NCBI GenBank assembly: GCA_963662155.1
Contig: OY759266.1
Location: 13,399,835-13,463,834 of the forward strand
Source of the DNA: Lamellibrachia columna
Lineage: Eukaryota; Annelida; Polychaeta; Sabellida; Siboglinidae
DNA: 64,000 nt
Direction: 5' to 3'
Made by a program: the position numbers and the translations under genes. Every line of letters begins with the position of its first letter. The first letter of the stretch is position 1. This document shows, piece by piece, positions 37,901 through 52,900 of the stretch. The notes below the pieces were generated by a model. That model saw nothing but the letters and a program-made list of their open reading frames with translations, did not search any database and was not told where the DNA came from.

Positions 37901-40900
37901 TTTCACTTTACTACATAGTCACTTGACTCTCCAAGACTGATGTCATTATGTTATTTGGTTGACAAGAAGCAGTGATCACAAAAAATGTCCAGAGAGATTT
38001 TTAGGTGTGACTTATCTATAAGTTGCAAAAGGTCACATTATTTTTTCTTTTTAGCTGTGAAGTCCTAACTCATTACAAATTAACGAGTTGATGTTTTTCT
38101 TATAATAAAAAAATCATGACCATGCAATTGTGTTGTTTGCTACTCTGACAATACCGTTGCTGGAATGCTTTCTGTCCCATCTCACGAGCAGCACGTCTCA
38201 CTTCTTCAGGAACTGCTGCTTTCTCTGCATCGGACACCTGATGCACTGTGTGACCGCCGTCCAGTCTGTACGGCCCCCCTATGCCCCCTAGTCCGGCCGT
38301 GTCACGACCCCCTGGAACACCAAAGGTTGGGTCAGAGTGAACCTTGGTTTTATACAAAATGTTATCTCTGGATCACAATGTCAAGAAACTCTTCACCAAC
38401 TTAATATATAATTGTGTTGACTTTCATATAATTATTCTTATTTAACGTTATTAGTGCAAGTTTTATTATAATTAAATGTAGCAATGCTGAGTCTGACTAA
38501 AGTAATCCAAAGCTGGGGCTCACAGTTGAACTTACATATCACTACTGGGATGGAGGGAGGGAGGGAGGGAGGGAGAGAGAGCGGGAGAAGGGCGGAGAGA
38601 TGAAGAGGGGGGAGGGAGGAGAGAGAGAGGAATGGTGAGATGGGAGAGATAGACAGAGAAAAAGAGAGAACAGAGAAAGAGACAGACATACATAAAGACA
38701 AACAAACAAAGTCCTACCTGTGCCTCCAGCGTACGTGTTTCCACCAACATGGGGGTTTCCAGTTGGGTCCACTCGTCCATGTTTTGGGCCAGTCGCCTGT
38801 TTGCCTAGATCCCTGTCAATGGTAATCTGAAAATAAATCATAAACGTGACAAAAACTCACTCAAGGGTGTGTCCAATTTTTGTTTTGTCCCTAAAGCCAA
38901 ATGAATGCATTATAACTTTCACAACATTTTCTAATTTGAAATAACAACCATTTATGTTGTTAATATAAAAGTATGCCACAAGTTGCAAACATTTGCATAT
39001 TGTTTTTTTAAAGAAATCAGGGAATTGTCATCTTTGTCATTTAGAATACTTTTTGTTCCATTTCAAAACCTCTTTTCTCTCCCAACTTTCCCTTCCCATT
39101 AACATCCCTGCCCTCTTACCTGGAGGTGTCCCGTGTCCCCCTCCCCAATGAGTCCCCTCCACTTCCCTATGGAGCGTTGCAGATGACTAAGCGCTGTCTC
39201 CCAGACCCGCACACAGCCGCTTCCATCCACTGTCACGACACCGTCATTGCTCGCTGCGGCTGTCACGAAGCTAACCTCCGACCCCGACTGGCGGAACCAG
39301 TACATCGAACTTGCCACACTGAAAAATCCAAGTTCTTAATAAAAATACGCTAAAATTATTCCATTAACAATTATTACTTAATTTGAATTACATCATTTGG
39401 ACTTGTAGTTTATGTATTATAATTATTATAAATTGTGCTATATTGTTTCATAGTGGGGAGAAGTAGCAAAGTGGGACTCTCAATCAAGAGGACCGGGCTT
39501 TGAATCCTCTCGCTGCTGTTTCAAAGTGGGGAGAAGTAGCAGAGTGGGACTCTCAATCAAGAGGACCGGGCTTTGAATCCTCTCGCTGCTGTTTCAAAGT
39601 GGGGAGAAGTAGCAAAGTGGGACTCTCAATCAAGAGGACCGGGCTTTGAATCCTCTCGCTGCTGTTTCAAAGTGGGGAGAAGTAGCAAAGTGGGACTCTC
39701 AATCAAGACGACCGGACTTTGAATCCTCTCGCTGCTGTTTCAAAGCTTGAAAAATTTTGTCACTCCACGTTGCCTCAGTTCACCGAGCTGCATAAATAAG
39801 TATCTGGCTACAGACAGCCCTCAATGTACACATATCTGAACGAATAGTCTTTGCACAGTAACTGCAGCATGGCTGAATGGTTCCCAGAGAAGTCATGTTG
39901 GAATGAACAGATCTGCCGGGGATGAAGAATAGAGCAAACTGATTTAAGGATACAACGCTATATAAGAACTTGCCTTTTTTAGTGGTGCAGATTTCAATAC
40001 ATAACTATTCTTTAACATAACATGTAAACATAACTATTCTTTAACATAACATGTAAACATTTACTTCCCATTACGTCAATGGAACCAACAAGTGTTGAAG
40101 GTTTGACACCGTCAGAAAATGCATCACGTGACATACCTTGCGGAAGGCACGGGCAGGTAGCGAAGCCGTCTGTTGACGAGATCACAAACTTCCAGGTAAC
40201 CGCACAGGTTCTTCGGCCTAACTCCTGCACAGGTAGAGGAGAAAGAATGTCTAATGAAAGTCACCTGCAGAAAGCAGCGAATCACAGAGGTATGTCTATG
40301 ATCACCATGGCCAGCCTAATGGCTATAATCAGGACAATCATTGTTCAACTTTTTAAAAACGTTTCCTAGAGAAAATGTGGAGATATGAACTTACACATAA
40401 TGTAGCAACAAACAATTCTTAATGGTATCAGATATTAATCTAAATAGCTTTGAAAGAGTATGATTTATTCAATATAAAACATAGCAAATCAATTAATACG
40501 ACAGTGCACACCATTCATTCACACGTTGAGTAAATTGTTTTTTTGCTGATACCCTTAACAATTATCCACTGTGTCCAAACACAAAGATATGCATTAGTTG
40601 AAACATGTTAATCACGAAGATGAATTTGATGACTGAACTTTTTTATTCAGACCACCAACAGTTAAGGTAGTTGGGGTGGCTATTATATGCTTTTCTTGAA
40701 TTGATTAGTTTCAGTAGAAGTTTTTAAGATAAATTAACCATTTCTTCATAGATTGTAGTTGATATACTACATAATATACCAGATTAAAAATATTTGGATT
40801 TTTTTTATTTATTTGGTTATGTTACTAAGTTTTAATTTTTTGGGCAAATGTGAAAAAATAGCCACTAAAAATTAAGTTTAATCATATTGAGAAAATCCCC

Positions 40901-43900
40901 AAAGAAATAAATGATATACACATAAGTATGACAGTGTAACTGATAACTTTATGGCAGATTTTGGTTAACATAAACCAATTATGTCTGCTACACCACTGTG
41001 AGTGAATTAAGCAAAAGTTGAATGACAGCCTAAAGTGGTAGTGTATTTTTGACACAAACCCTTCACCAATTGTAATTTACTGCTGTATTACTTTGCATGC
41101 ACGTAAGGCGTGTTCATATGCAAAATTGCAACATCTTGAATGTTGTAGTTTTTCTCAAACAATATTTGAAACATCATTTCCTGGTTATTAATGAAAACAC
41201 AATCTCAACAAATGCTTGTTTTTGTGTTGAAATTTACAGTTTTTCACTGGCGTTTTATGTATTGTTGACAATAATGTTGACATTATTACTGAACATTCTT
41301 CAGGATAGTTCATTTTCAAATCAAATAACTTTCATTTTACATATCCAAGGTGTGTTTAGTTTACCTGGTAGAGGCTTTCATCAACGTGTCACGTTGATTT
41401 CATCAGTACCTCACGTTGATTTCATCAACTACCTCACGTGTACGATGACGTCATCAAGCGTCATAGGTACTGATGAAATCAACGTGACACGTTGATGAAA
41501 GCCTCTACCAGGTAAACTAAACACACCTTGGATATGTAAAATGAAAGTTATTTGATTTAATAATGTTGACAATTTTATGTATTGTTGACAATACATAATG
41601 GCCATTTGTAATATTAACATGTCCCCCTAATTTGTCGCCACAATAGCCCTTGGATCTGTACTTGCAAAGTGTTGTCGTCTACAGTATCAGATTATGCCAG
41701 CCATCTAACAAACAGTTGGCAGGGTGTGTTTACGGTCATTTTGATTGGCCCGTTATCCTGTGGGGTGCGTTGACATTTCCGTTAGTGTCAAAGACATGAT
41801 AAACTACATTAATGCTGATATTTGCTGGTTTAAGTACATGATTTAGTTAGGTAGATTTAATACTGATGTGTACTAGCATTACAGTAACCAGACAATGTGT
41901 TCAGATTTCATGGCGAACGAATATAGCTGGCTTGAACATCATAGCACACGGACGTTATTATGGAAACATTGTCGCTTTTCCAGGAACTCAAAGGGATTTC
42001 CAAAAGGACTGCATTTTTAAAGGTTGTATTGGTGAAATATGATGTTAGTGCCGGGTGATTTTTTGTGGTGTCAACATTTAGTTCAGTATATTCTAGCATG
42101 CTATGAAGAACAAAATCAACTGACAAGCTAGCCGCCCCAGCCACCTTAAGTGACACGGAATGTTAGCTTCACATACCCTCTGGAAAGACATCTTTTGGCA
42201 CGTTATCGGATGGCATGGCCCGGACTACTTGCCCAGTGTCAGGGAGATATAATACATGACTGCCATTCTGTAACTTTGTAGATGGTCCCTCTCTAACAGC
42301 TGTGTGTAACTCCACCTCGTCCTGGAAACATTATTATTTGCTTCTAAAGCCACGATAATGCTATGTAAATATATAAAGTTATGGCTGTTTTACATCTTGA
42401 CATATTAAAGTGTCATTTATGTTGTGTTTATATGTGTGTGAATGTGTGTGTACCTTTGTGCATTTGAGTGTTCATTTGCCTGATGTGTGTGTGCGTGTGT
42501 TGGTGGAACTGGAAAATTGTGTTGTTGAAGTGGCAAATGTATGTATATTCAAATGGTCCCAGGTTTTTATAGTCTTGGTAAAGTAGCGTGAAGACAGTGT
42601 TAATTATTCAGTATACAAAGCAAAGAACAGACAAGTAAAATTCTTCCCTACCTATTTCCATGACTAACGAAACAATTTGATGTTAAATTCTACAAAAATC
42701 TGATTTGAGATTTAATAAAAAATTTAGCATTTAAAATACAGAATTTGTTCTGAAGTTTTCCTGGACTCACTGATTCTGGAACACCAAGAGCCACGGTGGC
42801 ATAACTCCCTCTGGTGGCGAGGACACGATTTGGTCCCGATGTTTGCTGCTCGATGGCAGCACTGAGCAAGGAGTCATGGAGCTGTTCTGTGGCACAGAAG
42901 TCCACCTGGCCAAGGTCTGTAATGCAGAAGAAATACAAGGAAACATAAGACAAAGTCATTCATTAGATATGAGCCAACAACATATAAAGACGTTGAAGAA
43001 TAGGTAGATGAATGCAAGACCAGTTGGTCATTGAAAAAGATTAAATTTGTGATGATCAGAATCTGACATGTTATCATTTAACAAGACTGAACAAGATTGC
43101 CATCCAATGCTATATGTTCCAGAAGGCAAGTGGACAAGGAAGCCATTGGCTTAATGAGAGATAAGCCAATTTCATCTATGGGTAGCCTGTCCTTATCAGA
43201 TATACGTCAATTTTAATTTAAAACATATTCACACTGCGATCAGCATTTTATCAGTAGCTAACTTGTTCATTTGAAATAAAGTGTAAAGTGGGGATTTTTA
43301 GTTGCAGAAAATAAATGGAGGGTAGATTGTTTTAACAGAGCTGACAAACAAAGAGAAGTAGATGGATAAGATATCCATGTGCTCAATCAGGCTAATTGCA
43401 CTGAAAACAATTTGAAAAAACCTAACAAAGTAAGGTACCATGACCTCAAATTTGCAATTTTTATGCACACATAACATAAGGATTCAAGACTTAACATTGG
43501 GGAAGTTTGGCCTGATTAGCTTTTCCTAAAACATAATCTTCAATATTTCAGAAGTTAACTGCCACGTGTGTTTCCTAAATAATTACAGACATGTAATTTG
43601 GATGTTTATGACAAAAACTTAAACATAAATGCATATAAGAAAAATTGTGAGGCCTTACCACCAGTAGTGTCCTCTATTGGTTTTATGTTGTATTCCATGT
43701 CACCCTCCTTGCCATGGTGCAGCACGTACTTCCTGAAGGATAAAGGTTTAATGTATGTATCATTCTGGTTACATAATAACTAGCAAACAGATAGAAACAT
43801 TGTTTGGAACTGTTGCGTATAGTGCAGTCATGGAGGTCTGTTGGGCTCTGGCAGTGGATTGGTATGATGGGGGTTGACGTGACCGGGGTATGTTGGTGTG

Positions 43901-46900
43901 TGATGAGGGTGCAATAGGCTGTGTGAAGGCATGGTGTAACAGGTGTGTAATGGTGGGGTTTGTTGAATGTGTGTTGGGGATGAGTAACGGGTGTGTTTTA
44001 CAGGTTTCACAGGGGTGTGACAGGGGTGCGACAGTGGTGTGACAGGCGTGTGACAGTGGTGTGACAGGGGTGTGACGGGGTGTGACAGGGGTGTGACATG
44101 GCTATGATGGCACTGAAAAGGTTGTGGGATGTTGGTATAACAAGGGAGTGTAATGGGGGTATGACAAGGGGGTGTTAAAGGGATGCAAAGAGGGAGTGTC
44201 ATGGGGTGTAAAGGATGTATGACAAGGGAGTGTCATGTGGTGTAAAGGGGTATGACAAGGGAGCATAATGGGCTATGACAAAGGGGTGTGATGGGGTGTA
44301 AATGGGCCATGACAAAGGGGTGTGATGGGGTGTAAAGGAGATATGACAAGGGAGTACAATGGGGTGTTAAGGAGGAATGACAAAGGAGTGTAATGGGGTG
44401 TAAAGGGGCTATGACAAGGGGTGTGATGGGGGTGTAAAGGAGGTATGACAAGGGAGTGTAATGGGGTGTGGCAGGCATGTGTGATGGGTTGTCATGTAAC
44501 CGATGAGAGAAGATGAGACAAGCCCACAGGACACAGAATGCCAAGAAGGCATACACAATAATTCAACAGATTAAATTTAAATAAATCAGAAAAATTAAAA
44601 CAAACACCAACAATTCAGAAACAGTAAAGCACGAGAGAGGATGATTCTGGTGTCTTTAAGTCAACTATCTTCCCAATAAAATATGTAACACAACAAGCAT
44701 ATTTCAAAGGTATCCTGTAGTGAAATTCACTGGATGACCTTTCCAGTTGACTCCTATAGAGCCCTGACTGTCCTACCAACCTGTTGCTGCCCGCCTCAGA
44801 GATCAGCCAATCATCCCTGGACATCATCAGCACCGAACCCAGCTTCACTGGCACCTGCACGGAGTGACACCTGTTGGTTGACAGGTGAACCACCTCGATG
44901 CTCTGACTGTGACCAAGAAGTAACAAATTAAAGCATTCACTGGTGTTGTTGCACAAGTTTCACAGGTGGCTCTGTAAAAAGAATACAGGCATCCCAAGCT
45001 TTTGAACTTTCCACCTGGGAGATTGGCAAGATTAGGGGGATTCTCAGTAGGGAGTGGTGGTGTCTGTGGTGGCTTCCCAGGAATTGTTTTTCAAGCTAAA
45101 AAATACGGCTTCTGGTGCATCCTAATTCAGGATTGTGGAAATTTATTAAACATAATTTTCGCCTGAAATTTCAAGATTTTATGATTGGTACATGCGCAAG
45201 TGGTGGCTTAATTAATATTATCATTAATATTATACTTCTGATCATCATTAACATTATACTTCTGAGTGGGAGACCTCTGCTGACATTTCCGGGAGGTTTA
45301 CAGTGTTGGAACAGGTTGATTTCTGTGAGACTCACTAAAGTGAACAGTATTTAAAATAACACCAACAGGGTTAAGAATCCTACCTATTTAGCTTGTAGAA
45401 CAGCAACGTCCCTTCACTGTCCTGACAATACTCACTACACATCTTGAATGTTCCCTGAAATACAGACATGTCTATAACAATTTGTAATATATTGTTATTT
45501 AGCCAAATCAGCTGCTCAAAATAATGTAGCCTGACTTCCACAAACCCACACATGTCTAGATAACCAAACATTTGAATAAATAGTAAACTAAATAAAACAA
45601 ATAATCAATTTGTTACTAAATACAAAACCATTTCCACAAATTCAGTCAGTTTAATAGATTAGTTTAATAAATAATTAACAAATTACATTATTAATAAACG
45701 ACATTATATTATTAGTTAAATAAATAAAACACCTAGAACTGTATAAAAATAGGATCTTTAATGAAGTGATAACATAGATATTAGAATGATGACTTTGCGT
45801 GTAACTGGCTCTTACTGCAGGGATGATCAACCTGTGACACAAAACCAGAAGAATGCAAAAATGTAGCCAAAAATTATTTGCACAAGGATTTATGATTTAT
45901 TTATCTACACCATGAACATATCCCAAACCCGCTTTCAGACTTGCTACAGTGATATATATAAGTAAGGCAGAGTGAAGTGTAGTTCTGAGATAGAAGACAA
46001 TGACTGACAGCTAGGACAGGAGTATACCTGCGGAGACCTAAAGTTCTGAATGAGTTTCTCTGTGGCTGATTCCAGCAAGGAGCTCGAGTCAATGCGGTTG
46101 ATCTCTCCTGTCTGCCAGTTCACATTCAGTATGATGTTGCTCTGAAGACAGGAATGTTTGTTAACTCTGCAGCATTCAGAACTTATGGCTTATCAGTTCA
46201 AATAGCATGAGAGTAACAGATCATCAGTTCAAATGGCATACAAATAACAGATCATCAGTGCAAATGGCATGAGAGTAACAGATCATCAGTGAAATGGCAT
46301 GTGAATAACAGATCATCAGTTCAAATAGTAAGCGAATAACACATCATCAGTTCAAATGGCATGCAAATAACAGATCAATTCAAATGGCATGCGAATAACA
46401 TATCAGTTCAAATGGCATGCAAATAACAGATCATCAGTTCAAATGCCATTCGAATAACAGATCATCAATTCAAAACAAAATGTTTAGTTTGTGCAGTCAG
46501 TTCAGCAAGTCTCGCGAGGTTCAATCAGTATATTCCAGTTTGCATGGCAAGCTTATATCGACCAGGCACAGCCAAACAGTGAAAGTAGATAACCATATGG
46601 GTTTGTTTGTGGGTCTTATGGGTTTGTATTACCAGTTTTACAGGTGTGCGTCACTCAGGGTTAGCACACATATGGCTATGCTACTGGAAACAAATTAACA
46701 AGATCTGATAAATATTTTCCTACAAATAAGTGAAACAACACTAACATATTAAATGTTCCTACACATTTCCTATACAGTCACTCACAAATTGAATCCATTT
46801 TTAACATATTTGCTAATGGGAAGACTGAACCAATTATCTTCCTCATTGTCACTCTATAAACAAAACCTTAAAAAACAACTTACAGATGCCTCATGGACAA

Positions 46901-49900
46901 TGACATTGTGGTCCATAGGAGACGAGAGGGTGGCCAACTTGATCCTGGGACGATAAGGACTGCCTTGCATGGATGGGAAGATGTCATACAGGTCAATGCA
47001 GGAGACGTGTCTCTGCCTCATATCGATGGAGTACAGACTGATGGGGTTGGCCATGGCTACGTGGATGACATCACTGTGGCCTGACTGTCTCTGAGCCGCT
47101 GTAACCATCAGGTCATTCACAACATTCAGAAGGTGACACATAATAATGGTTTATTTATGTTGTTTATTAAAGGCACAACATTGGTGCACTTTGGGGACTT
47201 GCAAGTAAGGTTCAGAGTCCAATGTTGTTACCATTATACATCCTCGTGAACCAAGGGGGATATTGTTCACAATTTTGAAATCGCAAATGCACAAAATATA
47301 TATGTGTCTAGTTGCAATAATTATATTCACTACTTGAGTTTGTACGTAATGATAAAATAAATCAAGTCCTACACACAATGAGTGGTATTCCTGGAATGCT
47401 AACAGATGAACTACCTTTGGTGACAGCCACATCCTTGACGATACTTGTCTCATGCAGAGGCAGTGTCCAGTATGCTTCCTGCTCGGAGAACAGGACTGAC
47501 CGTGCGTCCATCCTGTCCTGAGTGTATGTGTCCACTCTGACTGTCACTGGCCCCTGGACAGATGAAATGTCACCAGTGATGACACCAACTCTAACTGTTG
47601 TCAAAATCAGTGCAATTTCTGACATTATACACTCTGGTAGAGTCATGTTTTATAATTATAGGGATATAGGTGAGATAGAGTGGAATTGTCATCAGAACTG
47701 GCATTTTAATAATTGACTTGAATAATAAATGTCTCATGGTTGCGTATACAATCACACATATGGCAGACAGGAAGTGAGTCAGACGTGACATGACATTTGT
47801 GCATAATATCAGACAGTGTATTTATAGTTTACATTGCCGGATGGAACAATCACACAATTGTAATTTAAATGATTTAATGTTGCAATGAGGTAAACTTCCA
47901 GTGGCATGGTCCCACTGTTTTAGCCATTATGCTACACATTCTGAATTGTGAAGGGGCAAAAATAAACATTTTAACTGTCACCTTGACTCGTAGGTGTTTC
48001 TCTTCCACTGGACATATCGCCCCACATCCCGACTGGTCAGTCCCTCCCTGGACGTGCCACTGACCAGCAAACTTAAACTCAGGCATTGGGAACCTGCATA
48101 GACCACAGTACTTATCATTTTCATTTACTCACCTCCATTTACTGCTTTACAAACACAGATGAACCAGTATGTATAGCAAACATAAAAATGCAAACAATAC
48201 TCCTATTAAAGATTATTGTTATAAAGACAGAAATGGTGCAATATATATATAAGATGATATTCGTTGAAACTATATGAACATCAATGAATTAATGTGAATG
48301 TGCGATTTGATGATTGCAAAATAACAACAGATTTCACATTAAAAATTAATAGGGTACTTATTTCAAGTCACCTAAAAATTAAAGTTTTTAAGAGGGAAAT
48401 GTTGCTGCCAATTAAAGTATTACATAGAACTACTTCTACCCCTAAAATATGTCAGCAACCAGAAGCATTCATGTAAATTAAAAACTTTTGAATTGATGAT
48501 CTGTTTTGGAGCCCTGGACAGCAATGTTACTGGTGTAAATAATAACGTAAATGTGATTAAACATGCCTGAATTTACACAAAAATCTTTGACGCACTAAAA
48601 TCAAGAGGAGTTCTGACACACATGGCTAAAACTGCACTATTATGAAATGGCTGAAACTTATAATACATTAAACATTCGGAGAGCTTCTAAACGACCAGGT
48701 GCGAATGTAATTAAGTTGTTGCTATATCAAAGCAAAAACACATGCTTCATATTGGAAAACTTTTATTGTAAAAATACATCACATAACCACTGGTATCAGC
48801 TGTATACATATATCTGGTGATGTACAAAACACCATCAGTGTTTTAATAAACTTGTAATTAATTAATCAATAAAACCACAAGAAGTAACTACACTTTCTAA
48901 AAAACCTATTGTGTCCTAGTTATCATTAGTAGAGAGTTTATACAAAGTATTACAACGAGACGATAGGATCACAAAATGAGATCACTGCAGATGTAGGTTC
49001 ACTGCACACTTGAATCAACAGTTAGTGAATTCCATCCAGCACATAGTCGCTTACGTTTTCAAATCATTTGTGCATTGTTCATTGCATTGTTCATTGCATT
49101 GCACCTGATCTACTTGTTCAACAATCACTGAGTAGATCACAAATAGTCATATTCATTTTACCCTACAGTCATTAATGCTACATATCAAGTTTACATAAAC
49201 CAAAACGACACAAGTTATTTTACCCCACATGATCATGAAAGTACATAATGAAATTACAGTAATTTAACTTTTTAATCTTTTGACGAATTACGATGAATCT
49301 GTAAAAGCTAATGAACAAAGATTTCAGTACACAGGTGTGCTAATAAAACAAGGGCTTACTCTTTGGATAGGTGTACATTCCTGGGGTCAGCCCCCATTGG
49401 AATGCCATGTTTGTGCAATGTTCCTATGACTGTGTTTGTCACTTCGGGGTTGTACGAGTCAAAGTCAAAGACGTTCCTCACGACGCTGACCAAACCTTCA
49501 TTCGGAAACTTCTGCAATCACAACAGAAACAGAGATTGGGAATTATAAAGATAGAGGTATGTATGTTCTTAGGAATATAGCTTATACAGCACGGTACCCA
49601 GTCCTTAGGAGCGCTCAAAGTGCTGTACACCAGACATGTTCATCGCAACATCTATGGGAAGCATTCAGCCACAACAACTGCACAAGAGTTATCCATTCGC
49701 ATAACTCCACCAATTTTTAAAGCCAGGTATTCATTTATATGTTCGAATGGGGCAAAGTGGAGTAAACAAGTCCAATGTTTTAACTACTATGGTACTGCCA
49801 TACAGGATAAAGCAACTGGGCTTTGGCCCTGTCAGATGGCTTGCTTTACAATACATCAATTCAGTGATGTAACTGTGCAGCTACTATCTCCTTCAATCCA

Positions 49901-52900
49901 AAGTAACAATTTCAAGAGAGAACATATTCAGTTAGTTTACTTCCCCATGTAAGATTTCCACCATTTGTATCCAATCAGGTCATATCTTTGATACTCGTGG
50001 CATTGAAATATAGATGATGAAATACTTCCTGTACAATTCAACTAAAGTTTTAACAGACCTATCTCATGTCATTGAAAGAAGGGAAATTAAATAAAAAAAT
50101 TCCAAAATGATGCACTTTTCCCTCATAATACACAATAAATACATTAGTTACTTTATTTATTTTTATCTGCAACATGCTTTAAATGTTGATATGTAGTTCT
50201 ATCTATAAAATTAAGTAGGTCAAAAGTTCAGTTACTGACCTGTAGATGGCGCACCATGTTGACAACTTCTCGTGTGGAATAGGGATACGTTATGAGGCCC
50301 TGATCAGCCAAATCACGAAGCTCGCTGAATGCCAGAACAAGTTTACGCAGGATGTCTTCGGGAACATCCGGTCCATACTTCCTCAGCATGTCCATCTCCG
50401 ACTCAATGTCAGGGTTGTTGACGGCATGGGCGCTGAATATGTCCCCTGGTGAGTAAAAATAAATAATTATTTGAAATAAAATTACGACAATTATGCAAAT
50501 AAAAAAGTTTAAAAAGTAAACATACAGTGTCACTTTGTTGCTCTAGAAGAGTGCTAACCTCGAAGCAGTGCAACATTACAGCAAAACAACACATGAACAC
50601 GCCACAAGTTTCAACAGGATGCCATCACCAAAACTATGTAAACTACTTCTCTGCCCAACTCAACTCAACTAATATTTAATTGTGAAATCTAATTGATACA
50701 ACTCAAGGATGTGACCATTACATTAGCCCAAAAATTAAAAAGATTCTGGCTACAACATCTGAAAAAAACTTCTGGTAAATGCTAGTTAAAAATACTTCCC
50801 TTTTATCCCATAAATCAGAGTAAGTTATCATGAATGAAAACCTGGGTAAATAGTCTGTTAGCAACAGTCAAAATAAACTAATCATTGAAACGTTGTCATT
50901 GAATTATTTTATCACCACGTCAATAAACATCTGTTGTCCGAAGAAAAAATTATGTGATGCAGGATCTAGGACAAAATCAGCCATGTTACAAGAGTCAAAC
51001 TGCGACTGCTGCATCACTACTGATTCACTGACCCATGGCACTGAAGAAGTCATTGCCGAGGAAGGGGAATCCTGGTCTGTTCGCCAGCACCACCATTCGG
51101 AAGTCAGGGTGCATCACAATGACCGAGTCAGAAGTTGGCGTGTCCGACTCTGGGATGAAACCAACACCACGGTGAACGAGAGCAAATCTTTACACCATTC
51201 AAACACAGTCGTTAACTCAAAGTTGGAGTGACCATGGAAGCACTTCAAGTTAACCTGTGCTTAAGTTAAGACCTTTTTCCATGACTAATTAAAAAAATAA
51301 TAATATTTGTTTTGCTCTAGAATCTTTTTATTTGGTGATAAGACGTTTCTTGGAAATTTCCCATTTTAAGGCCTAAAAATGCAAGATCCAATTTCAAACT
51401 TCAAAATTTCGCACACACCCTTATTAGCATAGTGTAGTTGTGTGCTACCTTTTACAATCTTGCGGCCGTCTGCGAGATGCATCTCTCCTGACTCAACAAG
51501 TGTTTTGAGGATACATGTGACGTTGGTTGGAGCCTTGTCTGCCTCGTCCACTATGAGAATGTGACCACTCTTGACTGCTCGTACCAGGGGAGAGTCCTCA
51601 TACACGATCACACCCTCACGCACAGTCGGTTGCAGCGTCAGTGTCTGCACAGTAGTGTCTCTGTAAGCAGACCAAATGTAATACTCATCAACTTGGCCCA
51701 CACACACGCATGCGCACGCACATACACACCACACAGATGCACACGCACATACATACCAAACACATGCACACGCACATACACACCAAACACACGCACACAC
51801 ATACCACACGCCCATACACACCACACCCAACAACGCACATGGGTACAAATAATTTTTTTTTACATTTTCTATTTTCAGAATGGTCATCTACTGTGGACTG
51901 TATTACCACCCACGTGTGAAAACATACATATACACACTCAACATAACTTAATAGAATACACACATGGAGCTTACACACTCAACTTAACTTAATAGAATAC
52001 ACACGTGGAGCTTACACACTCAACATAACTTAATAGAATACACACGTGGAGCTTACACACTCAACATAACTTAATAGAATACACATGTGGAGCTTACACA
52101 CTCAACATAACTTAATAGAATACACACGTGGAGCTTACACACTCAACATAACTTAATAGAATACACATGTGGAGCTTACACACTCAACATAACTTAATAG
52201 AATACACAAGTGGAGCTTACATACTCAACATAACTTAATAGAATACACACATGGAGCTTACACACTCAACATAACTTAATAGAATACACATGTGGAGCTT
52301 ACACACTCAACATAACTTAATAGAATACACACGTGGAGCTTACACACTTAACATAATTTAACAGAATACACACATGGAGCTTACGGACGGACACACAGAC
52401 GGACGGACTGGAGCACTGACCTGTGCAGCTGCAGGTATTCACGTGGTCGGTTGAGCAGGGAGAGGAACCGGTCCACTACCTTGTTCTTCCCCACTCCCTG
52501 GTTGCCCACCAGCAGGAGGTGCTCCCCAAGGACAAAGTCCTTCAGCATGTCTTCCATGACAAGCATGTGCTGCAAGACATGTTGATAACCATCCAAATAT
52601 ATCATGAAACTTAGCCACAAGTAACATCTGCGAAACAATGTGATGATAAACCTTTCTTTCTACTTTTTCTATATGTAAAAAGTCTAAGGATTGCAATATT
52701 GACAGAGTAACACAGTTGATTCGTCAATACACAAAAGTGTTATCGAATTACATCATTGCCAAATACGGCTCTGTATCATTAGGTGGCTGACTCCTTCTCA
52801 GAGCACTTTACACTTCACCCTCAGCAGACCTGTTTTTTCCAACCCCAGATCAACCTCCATGGGAAGCATTAAGCCATTCTGCAGATACTACACAAAAGCT

